This document shows positions 36,673-48,361 of a stretch of 64,000 bases of DNA, piece after piece (position 1 is the stretch's first letter; each line of letters starts with the position of its first letter). The position numbers and the translations under genes are program-made. The notes under the pieces are model-generated. The model worked only from the letters and a program-made list of their open reading frames with translations. It ran no database searches and was not told the origin of the DNA. The stretch is from Sipunculus nudus (lineage: Eukaryota; Annelida; Sipuncula; Golfingiida; Sipunculidae): assembly GCA_026874595.1 (NCBI GenBank), contig CM049315.1, positions 19,613,664-19,677,663 on the forward strand, in the 5' to 3' direction.

Positions 36673-38259
36673 GTAAGTCCATCGGGCATATATAATCAGG
36701 TGCAACCAAAAAGAGACATTTTTTGCTGTTGTTGGTAACATACAGTATAATTTTCAATTTGCTGAAAGAAAAGTCATCAAATGCGCTAAGGTGTGAATTG
36801 GGCATATTCATATAAATTATTGTATACAAATTTAATATAAAAATTTGAATCTGGTTCATTTCAGTTCCGTATATTAATCAGCATACAGGCAGATTCGTAA
36901 TTTGACTGTTGGACTAATTAACTGACTGTTCTTAATTAGGTTATCAAATGGATGAGTGTTGTCAACCCCATTACTCATTAACATCAAATTTTGATCTAAG
37001 CATTATGGTGCCTAGTAATGGTAAAAAAAGTAAGAGATTTTGCTCACTCTAGCAAAGGTTGATAGAATGAAAAGTAAAATGTTAATGATTTTGCCTCCAA
37101 GGTGAAAAAAAAGAAATTTACACAGAAATATCTTTAAGTTTTATCTCTTTACAATTTTCCTGGGTTTGCCCTGTACACACAGGAGGACATTATGTTTGTG
37201 AGTGTTCCATACTTGAGATATTCATGAAAGCCTTTTAAGGGAAAATGTGATGAAAATTAAACCAAAATTAATATAGGTGTACAATTATTTATACAGTGAC
37301 CTCTTTGTCTTTTAATGTACATGTTAACCAATTGCAGCGTTAAAGATTTTAAGGCAAAAGATGGATTTCTTGAGACAAACAAAAGTATCTTATGAATATT
37401 AAAAGATCCTTCAGACAAACTGTAAATCAAAGATGTGTATTACAAATATAATCAGATGATTTGAATAGTCTATCAGTATCAGATATGAAAAAGTTAATAA
37501 TTGTTTGATGTTTCATTTGGTCTTTGTCAAATTGTTAAGATTTTGCTCACATATTAAAATTATGAAAGACTTTCCATGTCCTGCTGACATAATAATTCAT
37601 ATACAAACATACCCTGTGTAGTTTTCTGTATGATGAGGTCACAAAGAGGTTATTTGCATGAATTTAACCCCAAATACATAAAGCTAACTGTCATATCAAC
37701 TAGACATCCTCTCAGGATCCCTGTACATGAACACACAAGGTTTTATATGCCCATCTAAGGCGGGCTGTAATATGGTAAAAGCAGCATCTGTCTCTTAACT
37801 CTTAGTGTCACCATGATATTTTCAAAGGATTTGTTTTGATGGATTTTCACAAAACTCACTTTAACTATTAAACAGTATATTCTATCACCCGAGTTCTGTT
37901 CTTGGCAAAATCCATGCATATTTAATGAGGTCAGAGGTCACCAGGCTTCTTTGTGGTGTTGCCGCAATTTCTTATAAGAAATATGTTGGATTTCGATGAA
38001 ACTCAACAGAATTATTGACCGCTATAATATCTTGCGTTAGTTTAATTAAGTTAAATCCAAGCATATTTAATGAGGTCAAATATCACCAGACTTTGGTGGC
38101 CTTGTGATGACTTACCAAAAATTTGTTATATTTCTGTGAAGCTCACTATACATATTTACCATAAGAATTTCTTTCCTTAATTCAATATTTAAGGAGGTCA
38201 GAGGTCAAGGAATACACCTGGCTTATTAAGGTTAACATTTATTCTTTTCCCTGTTTCAG
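36673..38259 (+). other. Intron 14 with a diverged ~150-bp repeat
   Basis: AT-rich intron. At about 37740-38220 three loosely related segments share TTTAATGAGGTCA followed by CACCAG or CAAGG, spaced about 130-150 bp. They suggest a decayed repeat element. Nothing else is supported. Confidence 0.45.
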
Positions 38260-38362
38260 GTATGGTTATCATTATTCTCTGAACTCCTACTTCATCTGTC
38301 ATGACCCTGATGTGATCAATAACATGTTTGAACGTCTTAGAAACTACTCTGCTGAAGAAAAG
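38260..38362 (+). CDS. PGM2: PGM2-family exon 15 (residues 439-473)
   Basis: The acceptor is CCCTGTTTCAG and the donor GAAAAG|GTTAGT. It encodes YGYHYSLNSYFICHD then PDVINNMFERLRNY, matching human YGYHITKASYFICHD and LFENLRNY. Exit is in phase 0. Confidence 0.95.
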
Positions 38363-38681
38363 GTTAGTTCATACACATACGTGTGTACTTTGTTCATTCA
38401 AAGTTGCCATATCTGATAAATTTGGTAGTGTCAAGTATGATTTCTTGATTTCCATGTTAAAATGATTTTGTAATTAACAAGTTATAAGGCCCCACCTTTC
38501 AAAGTATCATTGATGGTTACAAGGCATAGTTTATTCAGAAAATTTGTTTAAAATTTCAGATACTTTGGTTAACAACATTTTTATCTGTCAACAGTAAATT
38601 TGCTAGGCGTATTTCACCCATATAAACTTGTCATATTATTGACAGTAATATGTAAATGACTTTGTACTTTTATAACTGCAG

Positions 38682-38768
38682 TACCCCACCTCTTGTGGAC
38701 CATACAAAATAAAGTACATCCGTGACTTGACAACAGGATATGATAACAGGCAACCTGACAATAAAGCT
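38682..38768 (+). CDS. PGM2: PGM2-family exon 16 (residues 474-502)
   Basis: The acceptor is ATAACTGCAG and the donor GCT|GTAAGT. It encodes YPTSCGPYKIKYIRDLTTGY then DNRQPDNKA, equivalent to human IRDLTTGYDDSQPDKKA at the start of domain 4. Both ends are phase 0. Confidence 0.95.
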
Positions 38769-39686
38769 GTAAGTTATCAGTGATGTTACCATTACAGTAT
38801 CTGTGCTCTTATATATAAGGATTTTTCATTTTCTTATCTTGAGTTACAGAAACTCTTTAAATTGCTGGTTATATAATCAAACATGTTCTGCAAAATATCT
38901 ACAATGTCCGTTGTTATAAACAGAATAAGGTTACCTTCCAAGGTTTACAAAAGGATAGAACCTTTCACCTTGGCATATGTATTTAAAATACAGTCATTAA
39001 AAAACATATATTAAACCTGTAAGTTTTATTCCCTGTAGAGCATGTGATGTTTTGAGTTTTGATTATACTTTTCATAATTCCTTCAGAAGACAGAGAAATC
39101 AACATAGCTCACATTAAAATTAAAATTGAATTAAAATTAAACAAGTTTCATTTCAGCTAAATTTTAAACACATGAAATTTCCATTTAAAATCAAGATGTT
39201 ATTAGAATTTTCTGGTAACCTGTTTGAAACATGTTATAGATTTAATCCAGCAATAATTGTCAAGTAACAATATTGCCTACAGCTACACCTAGTGGCCTTG
39301 ACGTAAATTATTGTAAAATATGAATATAACATTGACACACTGAAGCAAAAGGATTTTATTTATTAGTTTGAATATGTGTTGCAGAAAATATGGCAACAGA
39401 GAATGTGAGAGTCTGTGATTGTATTTTATTACATTAATAAAACTGAGACTTGCAGTCTTTCAGTTTGGTACATATGGTGCTTCTATAATTTCATGACCAT
39501 GATTTCTATAATTTCATGACCATGGCTACATTGCTTCCAATTGCATCATATGATTCTCTTGTCATAAAAAATATATTTAATCAATAATCCCATTAAGATA
39601 ACTAATATATAGGACAAGTTTTTACTACAAGCTGCTGCCTTTTAACCACCAGTTATTTTACTTTCACTGTTTTTGATTTTCCTAAG
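38769..39686 (+). other. Intron 16, no feature recognised
   Basis: AT-rich intron of 0.9 kb. A 24-25 bp stretch (CTATAATTTCATGACCATG) is directly repeated near 39482-39523. Nothing else is supported. Confidence 0.5.
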
Positions 39687-39820
39687 ATTTTGCCAGTGAG
39701 CCCTTCAAGTCAGATGATAACCTTCACTTTTGAGAATGGCTGTGAAGCAACGCTGCGCACATCTGGTACTGAACCCAAAATTAAGTACTACACAGAATTC
39801 TGTGCTGATCCTGCTGAAGG
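39687..39820 (+). CDS. PGM2: PGM2-family exon 17 with phosphate-binding loop (residues 503-547)
   Basis: The acceptor is TTTTCCTAAG and the donor GAAGG|GTAAGT. It encodes [18 protein letters not shown] then [28 protein letters not shown] begins at 39756 and is the domain-4 loop that grips the substrate phosphate. Exit is in phase 2. Confidence 0.97.
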
Positions 39821-40375
39821 GTAAGTTACCTATAACCTGTCTGTTATAGATCACCCTGTGTCATCCCATCAAGGAGGAATATGCAACCCTCAAATGAATA
39901 GTTAGCTCTGAATAAGCATATTTAAATCATTAGCAAAAACCCTTGTTTGTGTTAGTGAATTGATGAGGCCACCTATTGTTTTCACTGTTATTATGTCTTT
40001 TTATAATTATGATGTTAAAGATGATATTAACGTGAAAACCTTAACGTGGGACACAGCTGTAAACATTTTGAAATTTAAAGCTAAAGCATACCCTGTGAAT
40101 TGTCAAAATTTATTTGTGGTCAAGCATAAAATTAAGACCTTGATGAAAATGAGTGAGAGTCAAATTGCTTGAGGGCCACAATTTATGGAAACATTCTATC
40201 TCTTATAGAATCTTGTTTACTTCACTGTTTGAATGATCTTAAATGAATTTTTGCTCAGATGTTAATAAATGTATCTTCATATAATTTATCACCTGAAATC
40301 AAATAATTATTAAATGTGGAGGAAGTATGTTTGGAGTTACAACATAAAGTCTCATCAACTTTTTATTCATTAAAG

Positions 40376-40481
40376 ACAAAGCCGAGATGATGTTAGGGCA
40401 GAGTTGAAGAAAATGGTAAACTGCATTATCGAAGAATTTTTCCAACCAGATAAAAATAAGCTGATTTGGCGAAGTCAGTGA
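40376..40481 (+). CDS. PGM2: PGM2-family last coding exon 18 (residues 547-581, stop)
   Basis: The acceptor is TTCATTAAAG. It encodes QSRDDVRAELKKMVNCIIEE then FFQPDKNKLIWRSQ and ends with TGA at 40479-40481. FFQP matches human PGM2, and the terminal LIWRS tail resembles PGM2L1. The exon continues as untranslated sequence to a strong donor at 40512. Confidence 0.95.
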
Positions 40482-40512
40482 AATTGAGCCAGCCGTTGGC
40501 CATTTGCTCAAG
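40482..40512 (+). other. PGM2: 3' UTR, first part, ending on a splice donor
   Basis: 31 bases after the stop, the sequence reads GCTCAAG|GTAAGATG, a near-consensus donor. No AATAAA follows nearby, while an acceptor and polyadenylation signal exist at 45209 and 45653. I infer a spliced 3' UTR. The stop-to-junction distance of 31 nt is below the roughly 50-55 nt usually needed to trigger nonsense-mediated decay. Confidence 0.55.
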
Positions 40513-40829
40513 GTAAGATGTATGATAGAATTAGTAAATTCATAAAAAAGTTTTGCAATACTACACTTTGTAACTGACATCAACTGGCATTATTACATTA
40601 TGAAGATTGAAGGAAAATTCCATCCTTGATATAATTCATATACGGTAAGTTTTTTAAATCATTCAGCACAAACATACTCACCTTTTTTCATCCATCTTCA
40701 GTCATAGTTAAAGAGAATATCATCCTCAGAACTAACCATTCCACCACTGACACTATACAATACCATCCTATCAATTGACACCATGCAATACCATCCTATC
40801 AATAACACCATACCATACTATCCCGGTAT

Positions 40830-41583
40830 CATGCCAGTTTGCCAATTCCCATTTTGCCGAATCCCAGAATACCGAGTCCAGTTTGCCGAATCCCAGAATG
40901 CCGAATCAGAACTTTTTTATATGAAAATCATCCGTTAATTTGATATATATTCATGTTTTTGGAGCGTCGGAGTATTCAGGGAATGAACACGACAAAAACA
41001 GTATTAAAAGGCATTGACGGAATACTAATTTCAGCGTGTACAAACAAGAAGCCCTCACCTAAATTACCGGTCTTAACAGTTACCAGTCGGCAACCCGGCT
41101 GGCAACGAGTCATGCATGATTTGTTATAGCCGACAGTTTGAGGTCCCTGCAAACAAGCGACGGTTCATGATCTTTCCCTGGTGCTGCTGACGTAATATCG
41201 TTGCTTTTTAAAGTAATGATCGTTTTAGTTATGCATATTGTTTTTTGTATGAGGTTACTACTGTTGTTTATAGTAATAACTAACAAGACACATTTAGAAC
41301 AGACAGGTCCTATGCTCGATCCTGACTTAATCTCGTCGTTTGTGAGTAAAGATCGTTTTATATTCTGCTTATTGTTTTTATTGGGTTAGTGTTGTTGTTT
41401 TTCGTAATAACCGATTCACTTAAAACAGAGATTCCTAAAAATAGTAACAGTTCATGATCGAAACTTTATAAAAAGCTTGTAGAGTAAAATAATTCAATAT
41501 CATGCGGACTTCATGTTCAACTTGTAAAAAAAAAAGAAAATGTTATGACTGTTTAAACATATTTTCTTATTGTCTCTTTCTCT

Positions 41584-41622
<39 letters not shown>

Positions 41623-41745
41623 TTTACCATTCTCGCTTTCGTCCATTCTCTCCTTCCATTGTCATCTCTATTTTTTATCGATTTCCCTATGCATCTCTCC
41701 GTTCACTATCGTTGCTTAGCGGTAGTTAATCGTTCTTTCTCTCTC

Positions 41746-41778
<33 letters not shown>

Positions 41779-42889
41779 GCGTACGAATATTGTTCTTGAT
41801 ACAATGTTTGTTCATTAAAGATCTGCTCAATTACCAAGCATGGAATGAGGTGAAGGATGCTCCGGTTACTGTTATTACAGCATTAATTACATCAAAAGGT
41901 TAACAAAAGGCCTTTGATCATAAACTATTTGTGAGCACGATCTCTACACATCTGTTTGATGTGGATAGATTCCATTTAACCAAACAAGAGTAAATGATTA
42001 ATCGAAAAGTTCATAGTCCATAGTTCCATAAATAGCAAGGTCCAAAGCTTTGAAATGTGAAAATTGTTAAAAAGTTAATAAGTTTATTTTAAAAATTGGA
42101 CTGTTATTTTCAACAAAACAATATAAATAGGTGTTAAGGGCTGTCGCCCTGGTATATGCCGCTCAGAATCATCGTCCCTTTCCACCAGTCTCATGTGTTA
42201 TGCATTATTCGGCGATTATAATACAAACATGCATGCGAGCCCTTAAACAGACAAACATCATGCGCTCATTTGAAAATTTATTTATATTGGCACATTTTAA
42301 TAGCTTTTGCCAATATTATAAAACATCTCGTCATAACCAAACGATTCCCATTTAGTCGGTCATACAGCCGATTGATTTAACCTGAGTATTAACAAGGTTC
42401 CGCTACCGTCATTTGTTTACTGCAACGGCACTCAATTGCAAAGGAGACAAAAAAGGAATGAGATTACAATAGGGGCAACACCTTTTTTTTCCAACGGACC
42501 TGTCTGTTTTTCGTCAGTATATAGGGTTGGTTATTACGATAAACAATATTAGTGACAATACACATAAACGTTCTTTTATTGAATGTCCGCCAGTGCGGGG
42601 CGTGGCAAAAAGACTGCTATGATGGCCATGACAAGTCATGCGTGACTTGTGGCATGGCGGGTTACCGACTGGTTTACCTGTACACACTGAAATTAGCATT
42701 TCGTCAACGTAATATTATACTGCTTTAATCGTTTTTACTCCATGAATACTACGATGCCATTAAACATGAAAATATATCAAATTAACGGACGATTTCATAT
42801 TAAAAAGTTAACATTGGGCAATCTGGGTTTCGGCAAACTGGACTTGGTATTCTGGGATTCGGCAAAATGGGAATCGGCAGACTGGCATG
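40830..42889. mobile_element. Foldback (long-TIR) element, 2.06 kb, inserted in satellite
   Basis: The left arm 40830-41310 and right arm 42498-42889 are imperfect inverted repeats. The outer end CATGCCAGTTTGCC pairs with GGCAGACTGGCATG. Matching blocks further in include CCGTTAATTTGATATAT, CTAATTTCAG.GTGTACA, ACCAGTCGG.AACCCG and AACAGACAGGTCC. The outer 70 bp repeat TTTGCCGAATCCCAGAAT. The middle holds (TC)n tracts and no reading frame above 75 codons. Satellite sequence flanks it on both sides. I could not define a clean target duplication. Confidence 0.85.
41587..41777. repeat. (TC)n tracts within the foldback element
   Basis: Two CT-dinucleotide runs, at about 41587-41621 and 41737-41777, separated by pyrimidine-rich sequence. 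They sit in the central, unpaired part of the foldback element. Confidence 0.9.
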
Positions 42890-45209
42890 TAACCACTATC
42901 CCACTACTGACACCACACAATACCATCCCACCACTGATACCATACCATCCCATCCCACTACTGACACCCTACAATACTATTTCACCATTCACATGATTTA
43001 ACACCATCCCACCTTTAAAACCATACAATACCATCCCAACAATACCATCCCACCACTGACATAATTTGACACCATCACACTGCTGACACCATGCTTTACC
43101 ATCCCTACATTGAAACAGTACAATAGCTTTCCACTACTGGCACAAGACAGTGCCATCCCATTACTGACACCACACAATACCATCCCACCACTGATACCAT
43201 ACCATCCCATCCCACTACTGACACCCTACAATACTATTTCACCATTCACATGATTTAACACCATCCGACCTTTATAACCATACAATACCATCCCAACAAT
43301 ACCATCCCACCACTGACATAATTTGACACCATCACACTGCTGACACCATGCTTTACCATCCCTACATTGAAACAGTACAATAGCTTTCCACTACTGGCAC
43401 AAGACAGTGCCATCCCATTACTGACACCACACAATACCATCCCACCACTGATACCATACCATCCCATCCCACTACTGACACCCTACAATACTATTTCACC
43501 ATTCACATGATTTAACACCATCCGACCTTTAAAACCATACAATACCATCCCAACAATACCATCCCACCACTGACATAATTTGACACCATCACACTGCTGA
43601 CACCATGCTTTACCATCCCTACATTGAAACAGTACAATAGCTTTCCACTACTGGCACAAGACAGTGCCATCCCATTACTGACACCACACAATACTATCCC
43701 ACCACTGATACCATACCATCCCATCCCACTACTGACACCCTACAATACTATTTCACCATTCACATGATTTAACACCATCCCACCTTTAAAACCATACAAT
43801 ACCATCCCAACAATACAATCCCACCACTGACATAATTTGACACCATCACACTGCCGACACCATGCTTTACCATCCCTACATTGAAACAGTACAATAGCTT
43901 TCCACTACTGGCACAAGACAGTGCCATCCTATTACTGACACCACACAATACCATCCCACCACTGATACCATACCATCCCATCCCACTACTGACACCCTAC
44001 AATACTATTTCACCATTCACATGATTTAACACCATCCGACCTTTAAAACCATACAATACCATCCCAACAATACCATCCCACCACTGACATAATTTGACAC
44101 CATCACACTGCTGACACCATGCTATACCATCCCTACATTGAAACAGTACAATAGCTTTCCACTACTGGCACAAGACAGTGCCATCCCACTACTGACACCA
44201 TACAATGCCAGCCCACTACTGATACCCCACAATACTATTCCACCTTTGACATTATTTAACACTTTCCAACCTTTGAAATCATGTAATACAATCCCACCAC
44301 TGACATATTTTGACATCACACCACCACTGTCACCATGCTATACCATACTACCACTTACACTATGCTATACCATCTCAACATTGAAACATGCTGCACAGTC
44401 GCTCTACAGACACCAGACCATGCCATTCCACAACTGACGCCAGACATTTCCATCCCACCACTGACACCAGACAATTCCATCCCACTACTGACACCAGACA
44501 ATGCCATCCAACCACTGACACCAGACAATGCCCTCCCAATACTGAAACCAAACAGTACAATCCCAACACTGACACCATACAATGCCATCCCACTCCTTAC
44601 ACCATACAATACAATCCCACCACTGACACTAGACAATACAAACCCACCACTGACACTAGACAATACAGTCCCACCACTGACACTAGACAATGTCATCTCA
44701 CTGCTGAAGCCATGAAATACCATTACACCTCCAATACTATAAAATACCAGTGAAATTTAGTGGGATAATAACCATGGATAATCACAATCTTAAAATAAGT
44801 TACCTGAAATGTCATAGCTGATGATAATAATATGATCCCTCTTTCAGTGATTGATATATAAACATCAAATAATAGGCAAAATAAAATAACCAAGAATTCC
44901 TGTGCATCGGTGAATATGTATTTCAGCCTATTCAGGTGAAGGTATACTGGATAATTTTATGTTTATTCAGATGTGAATTTCTACAATAACTAGAGGACCT
45001 ATTTTTCTGCTGATTTTTTACACATCTGCCATGAAAAATTTTATCATTTATGTTGGTGTAAGTTTTCATGAAGAAATTATCATTTTCTGTATGAAAAGGG
45101 TGTCAGATTTAAAGTGATTATTGAGAGCATTTCATAATTCTCACCAGTAGATACTCACAGTAAATTCTCACCAGTAAACTTATTAACTTGTGACAGCTTA
45201 TTTTTGCAG

Positions 45210-45680
45210 ACCTACACAAATGGAACAGCTCATCTTGCCTGATGGCCCAGAAATTAATGGCCAAGAAATTCCCTGGTGTTAACAGCACGCTATTTTTTCA
45301 CCACACTTTGGAAGAATATCACAGTTTTACTTAGATTATGTGAACCAAAGGTTTTTAAGAGCTTTTTTCTGTTATTATCTTGAATCTCTTTTACTTTTTT
45401 CTTTGTTGTTAATAGGGTTTAATTCTATTGATGCCCAAGACCATGTGATTTATATTAAATTGTTTTACCGGTAATTAAATCCTGATAATTAATTAGTCAT
45501 AGTCCAATGTTACACAGGCTGTTACGGTTATTATGCACCCAGATAGAACTGTATGTGTAATTGGTTTAATTTATCTTTCTAATGTTTGTTGGTTGTGGTT
45601 ACTTTTGATGCCCTTATCGGGCATAACATATTGTATTCACTCATATGGGTGAAATAAAAGAGGTCAGTGTGTGCTTTGTC
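45210..45680 (+). other. PGM2: Inferred 3' UTR terminal exon with poly(A) signal
   Basis: The acceptor CTTATTTTTGCAG ends at 45209. The following sequence has no long reading frame and reaches AATAAA at 45653-45658, followed by a GT-rich stretch (GTCAGTGTGTGCTTTG). This arrangement fits a terminal non-coding exon for the PGM2-family gene. Transcript evidence would decide. Confidence 0.5.
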
Positions 45681-48003
45681 GTGTTTCACAAGATGTCATA
45701 CTTAAAGTGTGCCATTTGAAATATTAGTTTTATATTGTATCTGTTGTCAGTGCTTTAAAAATGCTTTCCCTGGAGATTACTTGGACTATTCATTAACAAC
45801 ATATTTTCTCAATAGTTAACACATGGTATGTTAGAAAATGGGATATAAAAACATACCTGTGGCACAGTGCTGAAATGTATTTCAGTAGGTATGGTGCCCC
45901 ATGGTGTATCATTAGGATATTTTTTTTTTGCAGATTCCCATTTCACTTTAACATGTTAGTGGATAAAAACTGATGTTAAAGTCAGATGATAAATGGTGCT
46001 TCAGAAGACATAGACAGCTTGAATGTTAACCTTTTTTCATATACTTTATATATAGAGTTAATATTCCACTTAGTATTGAAGATTATTACAACTACGCAAC
46101 TGTACAGTTGAATCATCAGATTTGTTATATTATACAAGTTATTTTCTGTTGTTAAGGAAAATAGAAAATTCATAAATGAAAGTTTAGACTTGCCTGAGAT
46201 ACACTGCCATGTGTGAATTTAGGTTATGTTTATGTTGATATGATTTCAACCGGAGAAAGCATTTTTGTATACCTGAGAAACCGTATTCACTTAGTGTAAT
46301 TTTAACAGCTACTAAATGCTTCAGTCAAAGGTGACTTAAATCTTTTTGTTTGGATGTGTATTTGTGTATCAAGGAAACTTAATATGTTTGAACATACCAC
46401 CGATACTTGAAGTACTTAACATGAAATTTTTCACTTATTTTTTTCAGGGAAGTCAGTGATTCTCGAAAGTTTGAATGCCATGCGTTAAAATAAGTCATAA
46501 ATTGAAAATGAAATTTAATTAATTGGATGAAATTTAATTCCTGTAATTTTGTTTCTTGAATGGTTCTCCCCTTTGCCTGAAACATTGTTTTATGGTCCAC
46601 TGTTTTTTCACCACTGCCCCAGGAACACTGTGTTTAAAATGGGGTTACTGCATACTGATCTCGTTTAAAAATAAAAATTAAACAAATCTGGGTAAAGTAA
46701 AATTATTTGATCTATCTGCTAATGCTAAAGCAAGGTTGGTAAATAGCCCATGGCAAATTTGTATTTAACTAGGGTTAAATTTAACTTTTGTATACTTAAG
46801 ATTTTCCAATTTTGCAATTATTTCATATAAATAAGAACAAATACGCACTATTTTGTTCTGTACATTAGACCTGATGAATAATAATTTTTCATATGAATAT
46901 ATTTTCAGAAATAAAGAGTCAGCTACTACTTTTACTATGAAACCATAGGTACCTCACTGTTCACCGTGTTGATCATAATATAATAGTGTAGATTGGTATT
47001 TAATTATATAATATTTAAACAGATATATAACATAATATACAGTATATTATAATGTTAGAATACTTCCTGGTGTAATTTTGATATGAATTGACGTACAATC
47101 ATTGTACTATTCAATGTAATGTAGGTAAAAGGCATATACTACATTCAAAGGTCATTAACTATTGAACGATATGATTTTCTCTCACTTTTTGTCACCATAC
47201 AGTGTCTATTATCTCTAGTATGGCCAGTGTTCATCCTTGACAGTCATAACAGTGTTTTTGTTTAGGATTATAGTTACTTATCAGTGCACCATTGCTTGCC
47301 TTTGAAGTCACTCAATCTGTCATATAACAAGAATTTTCAAGTTTTGCTGAAGCTTGCAGACAACAGAATGATTGCAATAATTGGAAAATATTTAAAAAAA
47401 TGTATTCACTTGTAGCCATAGGTTCCTTAATTATATCAAAATATAGACCTGAAAATGGTATATAGATGTTTACACATACAGTATTATGGAAATATGTATT
47501 GGCTCCCAAACAGTTTTCAGGTATGTATATTAATATAATATATACATGTATATTTATGATTTTAATTTACTTCAAACTTAATTTACCTTTTTGAAGCTTA
47601 TGTATTGTAGTTTGTTAAGGAATCATTTTGTTTTCTTACAAAATTCATAATCTTGTGATTACAGGAGCACAGTGTTGCTTCTTTGTTCTGTTGTAAGATC
47701 AGAAATTGCTTTATTCCCTGAAATGTATTTTCATGTATATATCTGTTTCACACAGTTACTTACGATTCATTTTGGATCATTGTTTATGTATTGTAATCTC
47801 ATAACGTTTACGGTGTACCTAGAGTGATTAGTCTATTTAATCTTAATGATGCGATCTCACAAAATGGTGCCATGCTTAAAATAAAGCAGAGATAGTTGTA
47901 GTAATATATAATTAGAATAATAGAAAATGTTGATTAAAAGACACTAAACTTTTAACTTTGATATAAAGTCCAATTTACAATCATGGTGTGATCAACAGGC
48001 CAT
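45681..48003. other. Gene-poor AT-rich stretch
   Basis: Read on both strands. There are only short ORFs, scattered A/T tracts and no repeat-family termini. I see nothing to annotate. Confidence 0.5.
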
Positions 48004-48086
<83 letters not shown>

Positions 48087-48312
48087 ATGATCTTTTTATG
48101 TCATTCGGTTGTTGGCACAGTATTTTTGATAGAAAAAATCCAAAAATAGACATTTTTCACGAGCACTTAGCTTGTATCAATCATCTGATATGTCTGATAC
48201 AATTGAGACAGAACTGAAGGTTGAGTCCGAGTCAAATGACATGAAATGGAACCAATGCGTCCTATATACAGAAATCTCACTGTGAAAGACGCGTTATGTG
48301 AATAATATATGC

Positions 48313-48359
<47 letters not shown>
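48004..48359. repeat. Two (AT)n arrays flanking a 235-bp unique spacer
   Basis: AT runs at about 48004-48081 and 48317-48359. The spacer between them contains TGTATCAATCATCTGATATG followed by TCTGATACAAT, a short imperfect inverted repeat. Confidence 0.85.

Positions 48360-48361
<2 letters not shown>

Larger units (their letters stand above)
40735..44755 (+). repeat. CCATCCCACCACTGACACCA satellite with 257-bp higher-order unit
   Basis: A diverged short monomer (about 27 bp, CCATCCCACCACTGACACCA plus CAATA-type joint) fills 40735-40829 and 42890-44755. Between about 42900 and 44200 it is organised as roughly five copies of a 257-bp higher-order unit that differ by only a few bases. At 44420-44700 simple 27-bp copies prevail. 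The array is split by a foldback element. It lies in the inferred 3' UTR intron. Minus-strand 70-codon ORFs recur once per unit and are by-products. Confidence 0.92.
1..45680 (+). other. PGM2: PGM2-family gene (phosphoglucomutase / phosphopentomutase), 5' partial
   Basis: This is the gene span, with exons listed separately. Conceptual splicing of 18 coding exon positions gives 581 visible residues (579 with exon 11b); human PGM2 has about 612, so roughly 30 N-terminal residues are missing. Seen in the product: MEFGTAG (residues 28-34), the phosphoserine loop TASHNPK (130-136), the metal loop DPDADR (289-294), GNETG after it, the sugar-contact motif EEAIG (392-396) and the phosphate-binding loop RTSGTEPK (526-533). 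All signatures of the alpha-D-phosphohexomutase superfamily are intact and no exon has a stop. Known for the family: vertebrate PGM2 interconverts the 1- and 5-phosphates of ribose and deoxyribose (and hexose phosphates), and PGM2L1 makes glucose 1,6-bisphosphate, both in the cytosol. The C-terminus ends in LIWRSQ, which resembles PGM2L1 as I recall it, so this is best read as a pre-duplication co-ortholog. Which of the two activities dominates cannot be read here. Confidence 0.93.

Noticed and set aside
41502-41729. 75-codon ORF with Leu-Ser run
   Set aside because: It is the translation of a (TC)n microsatellite inside the foldback element.
44335-44753. ORFs of 121-126 codons on the + strand and 122 on the minus strand
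   Set aside because: They are low-complexity readings of the CCACTGACACCA satellite in several frames at once.
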